A DNA stretch of 48,068 bases, taken from assembly GCA_002428265.1 (NCBI GenBank), contig DIUR01000025.1, positions 1-48,068 on the forward strand, in the 5' to 3' direction. This document shows, in pieces, positions 23,980 through 32,155 of this stretch. The notes beneath the pieces were generated by a model that saw only the letters and a program-made list of their open reading frames with translations, was not told the DNA's origin and did not search any database. Source of the stretch: Bacteriovoracaceae bacterium UBA6153 (GTDB lineage: Bacteria; Bdellovibrionota; Bacteriovoracia; Bacteriovoracales; Bacteriovoracaceae). Position 1 is the stretch's first letter. Each line of letters begins with the position of its first letter. The translations under genes were made by a program, and so were the position numbers.

Positions 23980-24389
23980 TGAAAAGTCTTTTTCTGTTAC
24001 TGATTCTCGCTTTGTCTTTTTCGTGCACTAAGGGTGTAGAAAAGCCTGCTGTGACTATTGGCCATTATTCAAAACAAGTTGTTCAGATTAACGAAGTTGT
24101 TAATAAGCTGATGAATGAGCCTGATGTTAAAGTTATGAACTTTATGGCAGATGGAGTAGAGGCGACACGTGCGATTGGATGCGATGCTGTTGGTGAAGAG
24201 TGTAATGCTTATTATGAGTTCATCAATAAAGTTGTCGATGTTACAAAAGACGGTGAGCTTAGTGAAAAAGATAGAGAGCTATTAGTTCAGTTGCAAAATA
24301 AAGTCAGGCTTGAGCTTCAAAAAAGTGATGTGATTATTCAAAATCAATGGAAGGATTACATCAATGCCGAAACAAGAAGCAAAAATTAG
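23979..24389 (+). CDS. Small lipoprotein of unknown function
   Basis: The 136-residue product starts with MKSLFLLLILALSFSC, a lipoprotein signal with lipobox L-S-F-S-C and acylated Cys16. The mature protein is mostly helical and charged, with a Cys pair near residues 67 and 72 (IGCDAVGEEC). I chose 23979 since GGAGAA lies before that ATG and the lipobox is then correctly placed. It overlaps the DUF1761 gene by one base. A hairpin terminator follows at 24405. Confidence 0.8.
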   Translation: MKSLFLLLILALSFSCTKGVEKPAVTIGHYSKQVVQINEVVNKLMNEPDVKVMNFMADGVEATRAIGCDAVGEECNAYYEFINKVVDVTKDGELSEKDRELLVQLQNKVRLELQKSDVIIQNQWKDYINAETRSKN

Positions 24390-24404
24390 TGCCTAAAAAA
24401 CAAA

Positions 24405-24426
24405 GACCCGGTGAAGTCACCGGGTC
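24405..24426. terminator. Bidirectional intrinsic terminator
   Basis: GACCCGGTG and CACCGGGTC form a perfect stem with a 4-base loop. On the minus strand it is followed by TTTGTTTTTT, fitting termination of the hemerythrin gene (24461-25039). On the plus strand it follows the lipoprotein gene by 15 bases. Confidence 0.8.
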
Positions 24427-24460
24427 TGTTGTGAGTCAATTTTCTATTGATAATTAGCTC

Positions 24461-25039
24461 TTAATAAAAGAGCGTGATTACATCACTTCTTGATACTTCA
24501 GGGGGAACTACCCCTCGTTGCTCTTCTTCGAGATATAATTTACATTTTTCAAGATAATCATCAGACAAGTTTAAAAGCTGCGATTCAGGAATATATTTTT
24601 CGGCCAGAGGAAACATTACAAGCTCCTCTTCTTTTAGATGGTTTTTTACCAATGTGGCCAGCAATTGAATCTTTACTTCTATTTCCTGTGACCATATTAA
24701 TTCACAGTTCATTGCTTTTAACTCGTCAATTAACTCAAATGCAATTGCATGTTCATCCTCTGATTTTAATCCGTATAGTTTGAGCTCTCGGTCATTAGCA
24801 TCTTTTAAAGTGTCATAAAAAATCTCTTCTTCAGCTTTTGCATGCATTGTAAAAATGGGAAAAAATAATCTTGTTGTTGAGATCTTATCTGATGAATCAA
24901 TATTAGGATTCAAAAAGATGTTCACATACTCTTTAAGGTATTTATGATGATTTTCTAGAATAGGAATTATACTTGTTTCATCCTCTTCCTCATCTAGAGA
25001 TTGTCTTAAGAGATTCAAGGTTTCTTTTTCATAAGTCAT
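24461..25039 (-). CDS. Hemerythrin domain protein (HHE type)
   Basis: The 192-residue cytosolic protein has the four-helix hemerythrin pattern. H31/H32 (ENHHKYL) is on the first helix, H66 with E70 (MHAKAEEEIF) on the second, H97 (EDEHAIA) on the third, and H134 with E138 (HLKEEELVMFP) on the fourth. These would bind a di-iron centre. Bacterial relatives bind oxygen or NO, or help repair iron centres (YtfE/RIC). AGGAAA precedes the ATG. The gene stands alone, with an intrinsic terminator behind it and no obvious partner. Confidence 0.9.
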   Translation of the reverse strand: MTYEKETLNLLRQSLDEEEDETSIIPILENHHKYLKEYVNIFLNPNIDSSDKISTTRLFFPIFTMHAKAEEEIFYDTLKDANDRELKLYGLKSEDEHAIAFELIDELKAMNCELIWSQEIEVKIQLLATLVKNHLKEEELVMFPLAEKYIPESQLLNLSDDYLEKCKLYLEEEQRGVVPPEVSRSDVITLFY

Positions 25040-25180
25040 GCAAAATTTCCTTGGTCATTGAGCACAGTCTTCATAAACAAGTAGTGCAAGTTCAAAACCA
25101 ATGAAGTTTTTACGGTTATCAATACTTACTAAAATTTTAGCGGGTAAAAATTGGACGTGTTAAGGAAAAAAGGTTTTCGC

Positions 25181-26005
25181 TCAGGAATTTTTTCTTCCAA
25201 TACCAAAGTAAGCAGTAGTGGAAAGAAGTAACATTTTATCAGCAAACCTAGTCGATAACTCCATCATTATTTTGTCATTGATGACTTCCCAGTCAGCTTC
25301 GGAATATTTGCTTTTAAGAAGCGCGATAGGAGCTCCGCCGGAAGACATGAGCTTCCAGAATAACTGAGGAGTGATTGCCGGCAATTCTGCAGAGTATTCA
25401 ACTATGGAGACAGATTGAAACCCAGCTTTCTCCATTTCTTCTTTAAAGATTTCAGGATTTTCTAATGTAAGAGAATTGGCCCTCGGACTTGGTGCATCTG
25501 GAAGAGCAGAAGAGATAAGCTCGGCTGTCAGTTGCATGAGAGAAGACTTCGCAGTTGGTGCCCAGCTCGCTACAACGGCGCTCCCACCTTTTTTCAATGT
25601 GCGATACATTTCGCTAAAGCCCTTTACTCTATCGGGAAAAAACATCAATCCAAAAAGCGAAAAAGAGTAGTGGTAAGAGTTGTCGGCAAAAGGAAGTGCC
25701 TGCCCATCACCATGAATCAGCTCAATATTTCTGAGCTCTCTTTTGGAAATTCTTGTATGGAAATCTTTAAGCATTTCTTCTGAAAAGTCTAAAGCATCAA
25801 CGTGAGCAACAGAGCTTGCTGCCATACAACTTAAGATGCCTGTGCCACAAGCAATATCTAAAATTTTTAATTCAGGGCTTAAGTTAGAATACTCTAACGC
25901 TTTTTTTGCAAAAGGAGTCATTACCCAGTCTGCCATCTGTGCATAGCTTCCAGCAACGTTGTCCCAAGAATTTGATTGTGATAATGGATTTTTAACTTCT
26001 GACAT
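25181..26005 (-). CDS. Class I SAM-dependent methyltransferase, UbiE-like
   Basis: The 274-residue methyltransferase has motif I ILDIACGTGILS (about residues 45-56), motif II VDALDFSEEML near 68, motif post-II IHGDGQALPFADNSYHYSF near 93, and RTLKKGGSAVVASW near 135. The order is that of UbiE/MenG and related small-molecule methyltransferases. The substrate is unknown. The start at 26005 is chosen because GAGAGG precedes the ATG. The gene is divergent from the small DUF360 membrane protein gene, with a 70-base gap. Confidence 0.88.
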   Translation of the reverse strand: MSEVKNPLSQSNSWDNVAGSYAQMADWVMTPFAKKALEYSNLSPELKILDIACGTGILSCMAASSVAHVDALDFSEEMLKDFHTRISKRELRNIELIHGDGQALPFADNSYHYSFSLFGLMFFPDRVKGFSEMYRTLKKGGSAVVASWAPTAKSSLMQLTAELISSALPDAPSPRANSLTLENPEIFKEEMEKAGFQSVSIVEYSAELPAITPQLFWKLMSSGGAPIALLKSKYSEADWEVINDKIMMELSTRFADKMLLLSTTAYFGIGRKNS

Positions 26006-26075
26006 ATGGACCTCTCTAAACAAAAGTATACAAATCTTTAGTCAGAAAGTATCGTATAAGAAAAAGGAAAATAAA

Positions 26076-26411
26076 ATGCTTCATATTCTTTTAGTCTGGA
26101 TCTTGTCTGCAATAGCTCTGCTAATTACTTCAAAGTTAGTAAAGGGTTTCGAATTAAAAGATTTTAAATCGGCCATGGTTGCAGCTGTCGTTATTGGTTT
26201 ATTAAACGCACTTGTAAAGCCAATACTTTTTGTTTTAACATTTCCAATTACGCTACTAACTCTTGGATTATTTACATTTGTTCTTACTGCTATCGTTTTA
26301 AAATTAGCTGCAGGGATGATGAAAAGCTTTAAAATTGCTGACTGGACAACGGCCATTATTGCAGCAGTTGTTCTGGCCATAGTGCAAGTTTTACTGAATC
26401 TGGCCTTTTAA
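26076..26411 (+). CDS. Small membrane protein, phage holin family 4/YvlD-like (DUF360)
   Basis: The 111-residue protein consists of four hydrophobic segments and carries the DUF360 pattern: KGFELKDFKSAMVAAVVIGLLN then KPILFVLTFPITLLTLGLF. The YvlD family is named for weak similarity to a mycobacteriophage holin, but is widespread in chromosomes without phage genes. No prophage is seen here. AAGGAAA lies before the ATG at 26076. Function is unknown. Confidence 0.85.
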   Translation: MLHILLVWILSAIALLITSKLVKGFELKDFKSAMVAAVVIGLLNALVKPILFVLTFPITLLTLGLFTFVLTAIVLKLAAGMMKSFKIADWTTAIIAAVVLAIVQVLLNLAF

Positions 26412-26432
26412 AAAAGTTATGTTATATTGTGA

Positions 26433-26543
26433 GAACAGGCTCTCGAAGGCGCCTGTTCCCGTCCAAGAGTACCTCACTTCGATTCTTGTTAGTACATTTA
26501 ATCTTTTGGTTGCCATTGCGGGAAGGCAACATAACCAAAGGAG
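26433..26543 (+). promoter_or_regulatory. Structured 5' leader with two hairpins
   Basis: GAACAGGC (26433-26440) pairs with GCCTGTTC (26451-26458). GTTGCC (26509-26514) pairs with GGCAAC (26525-26530) around a 10-base loop, and the outer TTTGG (26505-26509) can compete to pair with CCAAA (26535-26539) next to the ribosome site AAGGAG. A possible -10 TATATT lies at 26423-26428. This is an unusually long, folded leader for this compact genome. It resembles no riboswitch class I can name. Confidence 0.45.
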
Positions 26544-26551
26544 AAACTGTT

Positions 26552-26989
26552 ATGTCACGTTCTGGAATCAATTCGCTCAAAATCAGAGCAAAACTCTTAC
26601 AAAAACTTAAAAAGAAATCCGGTCAATCCATGCAACTTAAGGATGCTCTCCAAAGCGTCGCTAAAGCTTCAGGATATAGTTCATGGAGAGAGCTAAGTGC
26701 AAATTTTGAAGAAACCGAAATCTTCAATCCGCACCAATGGAGCTCGCAGTGGAAAACATGGTACGCTAGTCACCATGAAGCGCTCACTCATCTTCAATCT
26801 GTAGATGGATATCTTCTGCCATACAGAAAACAGTTTTTTGTCTGTGATATTGATTACGTCGAGGCCTTAGGTATTAGTGCAAACGATATAGATCTTTTGG
26901 CGATAGGAAGAGACTGGAGCAAACCACAAGATCAGGTTGCATGGAAGAGGGTAGTGGAGAAAATTAGAGCTAATCAAAAAGAGAAATAA
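26552..26989 (+). CDS. Small protein with N-terminal glyoxalase-superfamily-type helical domain
   Basis: The 145-residue product starts with a basic helix region and then KDALQSVAKASGYSSWRELSANF (residues 32-54), a helical motif seen in a group of proteins annotated as glyoxalase superfamily, where A-x-x-x-G-Y-x-S-W-R-x-L recurs. The C-terminal half has H/W-rich stretches (HQWSSQWKTWYASHHEA) and a short beta part, with no clear catalytic site. The start at 26552 has AAGGAG before it; the ORF opens earlier without a site. It has a folded leader and a strong terminator behind it. The function is not known. Confidence 0.65.
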   Translation: MSRSGINSLKIRAKLLQKLKKKSGQSMQLKDALQSVAKASGYSSWRELSANFEETEIFNPHQWSSQWKTWYASHHEALTHLQSVDGYLLPYRKQFFVCDIDYVEALGISANDIDLLAIGRDWSKPQDQVAWKRVVEKIRANQKEK

Positions 26990-26992
26990 AAA

Positions 26993-27014
26993 AAGGCCCC
27001 TTTACAGGGGCCTT
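26993..27014. terminator. Bidirectional intrinsic terminator
   Basis: AAGGCCCC pairs with GGGGCCTT around a 6-base loop. On the minus strand it is followed by a run of seven T, serving the SNF2 helicase gene. On the plus strand it lies just after the stop of the 145-residue gene. The two convergent genes share it. Confidence 0.88.
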
Positions 27015-27020
27015 CATATT

Positions 27021-30000
27021 TTAAGAAAATAACATTTCGAAATCTTTCATTGTCAGTCTTCCTGAGAAAACCTCGTGGTCATCAGTCGTCGATAATAAAT
27101 CAGAGAATAGTTGTTTCTTTTCTTCCTGAAGTTTTAAAACTTTTTCTTCTACTGAGTCTTTAATGATAGGTCTATAGACTGTCAAAGTGTTCTTCTGACC
27201 GATTCTGTGCGCTCTATCGATTGCTTGAGACTCAACGGCTGGGTTCCACCAAGGGTCCATAATAAAGACGTAGCTGGCCGCTGTTAAGTTAAGACCAACA
27301 CCTCCGGCCTTAAGAGAAATAAGGAAGATCGGAGTTTTTCCAGACTGAAATTGATCAACTTGCTCTTGGCGCTTATTAATACTCTGAGATCCATCAATGC
27401 GTGAGAACTTCCAGTGTTTTTCACGGAAGAAGTGCTGAATGATATCTAAGTAAGTTGTAAACTGAGAGAAGATAATCGCTTGTTGTCCTTCTTCTAAAAT
27501 AGTCTCTAATGTTTCCATCAAAAACTCAATTTTAGTAGAGTCGATATTTTTATAGTTCTGGTCCCCGGCGCGATTTTGCCATAGACAGTTTTGTCTCAAC
27601 TGCAGAAGACCTCTTAGGATCTCTCCATATTTAGCAGAAGTCGTAGATGTATTAATACGTGCACGAATCGCCACAATGTTTTGTTGATAGAATTTATTTT
27701 CTTCTTCACTAAGTTCCAGATAAATATTGTTTTCAATTTTAGGTGGAAGGTCGTGAAGAACTTGAGACTTCGTTCTTCTTAAAATAAATGGACTGGCCGT
27801 TCTTCTGGCAATTCCTCTGGTTTTTGTATTTGAGACGGCTCTAACAAATTGTAAATCCCCCCAAATACCAGGAATAGAGAGATCGAGAATGTTGTAGAAC
27901 TCAGAAAGGTCGTTTTCAACCGGTGTACCAGTTAAACACACTCTGAAGTCAGCATTAATTTTTCTGGCCGAAAAGGCTCCGAGTGAGCGTACATTTTTCA
28001 GGTGCTGAACTTCATCGAGCACCAGAATATCAAAGTTGATATTGGCAAAGACTGCTTCAGATTCTTTTTTCATAACTCCGTAAGAAGTCAGAATGATTTT
28101 TTTATTGTGTGGGAACTCTCTCGATCCACCATGATAGATATGCATATCCATATTGGAGAACTTTTGAATTTCTTTTTCCCAGTTTAAAAGGATGGTCACC
28201 GGACACACGATTAAAACGCGCTCAATCTTATCGTAAATAGATTGAAGGAATGTAATCGTTTGAAGTGTCTTACCCAGACCCATATCATCAGCAAGACATG
28301 CGCCTAACTTATGCTCGTATAAAAATCTAAGCCAGTTATAACCAACAATCTGGTATGGTCTTAAAATACCATCAAGCTGCGTGGGCAGATCATATTTAGG
28401 CATCTCTGTTAAGTTCGAGAGCTTTTCACAAAGAGCGATATCGTCTTCAGTCAGTGCTCCTTCAATTCCCAGCTTTCTCAATTCGAATAATTCAAAAATT
28501 CTTGCACGGTTAAAAGGAAGAATGAATTTTTTGAAAGACTGGCTTCCGTCAATTTCAGTTTTCGTTTCAGTCGCTTCGTATTTTGTATATTTTTGCATGA
28601 AACGAATAAGGTCTTTTTGCTCTTTTGTTAAAAGAATTAATCCCTTTTTCGTGATAACCATTCCAGCTTCAAGGTCTGCTTCCTGAATAACGGCTAAGTC
28701 ATCTTGATCGATATTAAGTTCAAGATCAAACCACTTAGTGCTTGATGATCTTCTTTCAAAACGAATACGCGAGTTCCATTTCGATATTTCATGTCTATCG
28801 TAATAGATTTCAATGCCCATCAGTGTGACGGCGCGATGAAATTCAGTCAGCCCTTGGAAGACGACTGCCGGTTGTACGTCATATTTAATTTTCTTTTCTT
28901 CACCATCAAGGTGAGCGTATCTGAAGAACTGGTCTCCAAAGTGCTGGATCATGGCCAGGAATAAATCTCTGATCGTCTGGTTGTCATAAATGCAGAGAAC
29001 TTTATTTCCCTGATCATAGAGAATCGTTTCACGATCTTTTTGAACCTCTGTCACTAGGCTTTGAATCTTGATTTTTTTGTTAGCTGAAACAACGTATTTT
29101 TTATAATTATCGTTGTGGCCAAGAATGCTGTCTTTTACGGATAGAACAAAGTCATAAGCTTCTTGTTTCTTTTTAAAGTGAGAAAGAATCCCCTGATTGA
29201 ATGTGAAGAATGAAAGGAAGTCGTTTGGCATAACGAGAAGTTCCGATTCATCAAAAAATTCCAGACTTGCATGTAGCAGTCCTTTTTTCTCAGCAGGAGC
29301 AAGTGTGACACGAATTTTTGGTCTGCTTGACCTGATCTCATCGAGAGCAACGTTCTCAATAAAAATTTCAACTTGCGGGAACAAATTAAGTTCCTGAATA
29401 TTACTTAAAATATCATTGATCGTATAACTAAAAAGATTCAAACGGATTCTTTGAATCAAAATCTTTAGGTCACTTGGAATATGAAGAACAACACCATCTC
29501 TCCAGTTAAAGAGATAAAGATTTTCTAGAATCGTTATTTCTGAGATTGGCTTATCTGCATGAGGGGCCATGTACTTAAAGCGAACTTTTTCATCGTGGTA
29601 TAAATACAGCTGAAGTTTCCCGCGGAATGTTTCCGGCATGGGGAAGGGAACAACTTTTTTATTATGAAGCAAGTATTGTAGAGCAGAGTAGGTAGGAGCG
29701 GCCGGTGCGCCTACGAGTTGGTGAGGCCCATTGATGATAGTTCCATATTCTGAAACATTCACTCCAAGACTTGAATTAAAAACCATTGGAGGAAGTCCGC
29801 TTTCACTATCTTCTTGAGTGTGTTCACCCTGCTCTTCTAAATATTGCTGAACTTGATAGGTAATAAATAAAGCAACAACGTGCTGGCAATGTGTTCCTTC
29901 TTTCCAGTGGTGGCAGTCACAGTTAGAAGAAAAGGGACCTTCTTCAGTGCCTTCTAAGCGTTTTTTGTAAACGATCTTAGTTTCGTGAGCACGATCGTCT

Positions 30001-30173
30001 CTGACGATCCCACTGACGATGTAGTAAGTTTCTGATGATCCTTTTTTAAACGAGATCGAAACTTTAGAGAGTTTAAAAAGTCTTAAACCGTTTTGAAAAA
30101 GAACCGGAGTAAAAAATCTTTTACACTCTTCGTTTATTGTTTCAGGGATGTTCCACGTACGTTGTTCGCTCAT
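27021..30173 (-). CDS. SNF2-family helicase with N-terminal SWIM zinc finger
   Basis: The 1050-residue protein has an SWIM domain, C85-x-C87-x8-C96-x-H98 (CDCHHWKEGTHCQH). A long middle region of about 450 residues follows, then a complete Snf2 ATPase in the C-terminal half: D-D-M-G-L-G-K-T (motif I), L-D-E-V-Q (motif II), L-T-G-T-P-V-E-N-D (motif III), SQFTTYLDII (motif IV), and QAIDRAHRIGQ (motif VI). Bacterial SWIM-SNF2 proteins (RapA/HepA relatives) act on RNA polymerase or protein-DNA complexes; the exact role is open. AAGAGA precedes the ATG. The gene is alone, ended by the terminator at 26993. Confidence 0.92.
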   Translation of the reverse strand: MSEQRTWNIPETINEECKRFFTPVLFQNGLRLFKLSKVSISFKKGSSETYYIVSGIVRDDRAHETKIVYKKRLEGTEEGPFSSNCDCHHWKEGTHCQHVVALFITYQVQQYLEEQGEHTQEDSESGLPPMVFNSSLGVNVSEYGTIINGPHQLVGAPAAPTYSALQYLLHNKKVVPFPMPETFRGKLQLYLYHDEKVRFKYMAPHADKPISEITILENLYLFNWRDGVVLHIPSDLKILIQRIRLNLFSYTINDILSNIQELNLFPQVEIFIENVALDEIRSSRPKIRVTLAPAEKKGLLHASLEFFDESELLVMPNDFLSFFTFNQGILSHFKKKQEAYDFVLSVKDSILGHNDNYKKYVVSANKKIKIQSLVTEVQKDRETILYDQGNKVLCIYDNQTIRDLFLAMIQHFGDQFFRYAHLDGEEKKIKYDVQPAVVFQGLTEFHRAVTLMGIEIYYDRHEISKWNSRIRFERRSSSTKWFDLELNIDQDDLAVIQEADLEAGMVITKKGLILLTKEQKDLIRFMQKYTKYEATETKTEIDGSQSFKKFILPFNRARIFELFELRKLGIEGALTEDDIALCEKLSNLTEMPKYDLPTQLDGILRPYQIVGYNWLRFLYEHKLGACLADDMGLGKTLQTITFLQSIYDKIERVLIVCPVTILLNWEKEIQKFSNMDMHIYHGGSREFPHNKKIILTSYGVMKKESEAVFANINFDILVLDEVQHLKNVRSLGAFSARKINADFRVCLTGTPVENDLSEFYNILDLSIPGIWGDLQFVRAVSNTKTRGIARRTASPFILRRTKSQVLHDLPPKIENNIYLELSEEENKFYQQNIVAIRARINTSTTSAKYGEILRGLLQLRQNCLWQNRAGDQNYKNIDSTKIEFLMETLETILEEGQQAIIFSQFTTYLDIIQHFFREKHWKFSRIDGSQSINKRQEQVDQFQSGKTPIFLISLKAGGVGLNLTAASYVFIMDPWWNPAVESQAIDRAHRIGQKNTLTVYRPIIKDSVEEKVLKLQEEKKQLFSDLLSTTDDHEVFSGRLTMKDFEMLFS

Positions 30174-30347
30174 GTGTCTCTTTGGTATTTTCGATTTAGA
30201 TCAAGGAAGTATTATACGCTAAAATATGCCGATCGTGACTCTTTATCTCAATGTATATTTCACAGCTGAGAAGAGATTTTGATTGACGATTTTTAGAAGT
30301 TGTGAATGAAAAGTTTTTTGATCGGGTATGAAAATTAGGCAAAAAAA

Positions 30348-30365
30348 AGCCCTCCGAAGAGGGCT
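30348..30365 (-). terminator. Intrinsic terminator of the trmB-dnaG-rpoD operon
   Basis: AGCCCTC and GAGGGCT pair around a CGAA (minus: TTCG) tetraloop, and the minus strand continues with eight T. It lies 10 bases after the rpoD stop. Confidence 0.92.
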
Positions 30366-30374
30366 GATATTTTC

Positions 30375-32141
30375 TTAGTTGTCCACGTAGCTTTTTAAAA
30401 GCTTCGCTCTCGAAGGATGTCTTAGCTTTCTAAGCGCCTTCGCTTCAATCTGACGAATACGTTCACGAGTAACGAAGAAATCCTGACCAACCTCTTCAAG
30501 AGTGTGATCCGATTTTTCACCGATACCAAAACGCATACGAAGAACTTTCTCTTCTCTCGGAGTTAACGTTGAAAGAACAGCACGTGTCTGCTCAGAAAGC
30601 GTAATACTCATTACAGCGTCAGCTGGAGAGATGATTTTCTTATCTTCGATGAAGTCACCAAGAGATGAATCTTCTTCTTCCCCGATTGGAGTTTCAAGAG
30701 AGATTGGCTCTTTAGAAATCTTCTGAACTTTTTTAACTTTATCAACTGGAAGTTCCATTTTCTCAGCGATCTCTTCTGGAGTTGGCTCACGCCCTAATTC
30801 CTGAATAAGTTGACGAGATGTTCTTACCATCTTGTTGATTGTTTCGATCATGTGAACCGGGATACGGATTGTACGGGCCTGATCTGCAATCGCTCTCGTG
30901 ATTGCCTGTCGGATCCACCAAGTCGCGTATGTCGAGAACTTGTATCCACGACGGTACTCGAACTTATCAACCGCTTTCATAAGACCGATGTTTCCTTCCT
31001 GAATTAGATCCAGGAACTGAAGACCACGGTTAGTGTATTTTTTAGCGATAGAAACAACCAGTCTTAAGTTAGCTTCAACCAACTGAGCTTTCGCTTTATC
31101 GGCCTTAGTTTCACCTTCGATAATGATCTTATAAACGTTTTCAATGTCAGTGTATTCCATACCAGCATCAATTGTTAAGCGGCGAAGCTTACGAAGGATG
31201 TCTTCCTGGTTACGAACAAGCTGTTCAATTTTTGCGTCTGTAGTGAAAAGATCTTTTGCCAGTTTTCTTTTGAATGCATCGTCTTCCATGATTTTGTCAT
31301 AAAGGATTTTGTAATCATCAGCATTTCCAACTTCAAGAAACTTAAAGATACGATCTTGCTGATCGAACATTTCAGTAAACTGAAGGTAGTACTTCTTAAC
31401 TGGTTCAACGAATGAGTTGATGATTTTTCTGTTGAAAGTTAAATCAGCAAGCTCAGCAGAGATTTCGTCCATCAATTTTTTCTGAGTAGAGTCTAGAGCT
31501 TTTAGAGTTCCGTCTGCTTTCTCAGTTTCTTGAAGGATCACAGCAATCTGATCGATTACAGTGTAGATTCTGTCTTTTACTTTTTTAATATCAGCTGGAG
31601 ATGATTCATCATCAAGACCGCGAACAAGTTCTTTTACATATTCTTGTGGGTTTTCTTGAGTTTCAATTTTCTCTCTTAGCTTACCAACTTCTTTAAGAGC
31701 ATGTGTTGATGAAAGTGCAGAAAGGATAATTTCTCTTTCGCCTTCTTCAATTTCTTTTGCAATAACAACTTCGCCTTCGCGAGTTAGAAGAGCAACTGAA
31801 CCCATACGCTTTAAATATAGTTTAACTGGATCTGTAGAAGCTGATCTTAACTCTGCTTTTTCTTCGCGAGAAAGTGCTTCTTCGATAATTTCTGTTCCGT
31901 CTAAACGGATACCTTCTTCATCTTCTTCTTCTTCAACTGCCTGGTCCATAACGTCGATTTTAAGTTCTAAAATACGACCCATGACTTCATCAACGTCACT
32001 AGCTAGGACAATGCTAGCAGGAAGTGCATCGTTGATTTCTTCAGCAGTAATAAATGCCTGGTCTTTTCCTTTCGTCAAAAGACGATTGAACTCTTTTGAG
32101 TTCAGGAATTGAGCCACAGCTGGTGATATTGGGTTTGTCAT
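30375..32141 (-). CDS. rpoD: Primary RNA polymerase sigma factor (sigma-70)
   Basis: The 588-residue protein is the housekeeping sigma factor. A region 1.1-like N-terminus (FITAEEINDALP) is followed by region 1.2 (DPVKLYLKRMGSVALLTREGE, near residue 105) and an acidic non-conserved region. Region 2 follows with RLVVSIAKKYTNRGLQFLDLIQEGN and YATWWIRQAITRAIADQARTIRIP (near 400). Then come region 3 and region 4 with TLEEVGQDFFVTRERIRQIEAKALRKLRHPSR at the end. These suggest -10 TATAAT and -35 TTGACA type promoters. It is last in an operon after trmB and dnaG, the classic macromolecular-synthesis arrangement without rpsU. Confidence 0.97.
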   Translation of the reverse strand: MTNPISPAVAQFLNSKEFNRLLTKGKDQAFITAEEINDALPASIVLASDVDEVMGRILELKIDVMDQAVEEEEDEEGIRLDGTEIIEEALSREEKAELRSASTDPVKLYLKRMGSVALLTREGEVVIAKEIEEGEREIILSALSSTHALKEVGKLREKIETQENPQEYVKELVRGLDDESSPADIKKVKDRIYTVIDQIAVILQETEKADGTLKALDSTQKKLMDEISAELADLTFNRKIINSFVEPVKKYYLQFTEMFDQQDRIFKFLEVGNADDYKILYDKIMEDDAFKRKLAKDLFTTDAKIEQLVRNQEDILRKLRRLTIDAGMEYTDIENVYKIIIEGETKADKAKAQLVEANLRLVVSIAKKYTNRGLQFLDLIQEGNIGLMKAVDKFEYRRGYKFSTYATWWIRQAITRAIADQARTIRIPVHMIETINKMVRTSRQLIQELGREPTPEEIAEKMELPVDKVKKVQKISKEPISLETPIGEEEDSSLGDFIEDKKIISPADAVMSITLSEQTRAVLSTLTPREEKVLRMRFGIGEKSDHTLEEVGQDFFVTRERIRQIEAKALRKLRHPSRAKLLKSYVDN

Positions 32142-32155
32142 TTCTACCTTCTTCC

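Noticed and set aside
26076..26411. Prophage hint from the holin-like DUF360 protein
   Set aside because: No other phage gene or attachment site lies near; this family is common in ordinary chromosomes.
26419..26610. Plus-strand ORF starting in the leader of the 145-residue gene
   Set aside because: It covers the folded leader and the first codons in a different frame; the composition is not protein-like and no ribosome site is seen.
27581..27602. TAGACAGTTTTGTCTC-like inverted repeat in the SNF2 gene
   Set aside because: It has the half-sites in the reverse order (GACA before TGTC) and lies within conserved coding.
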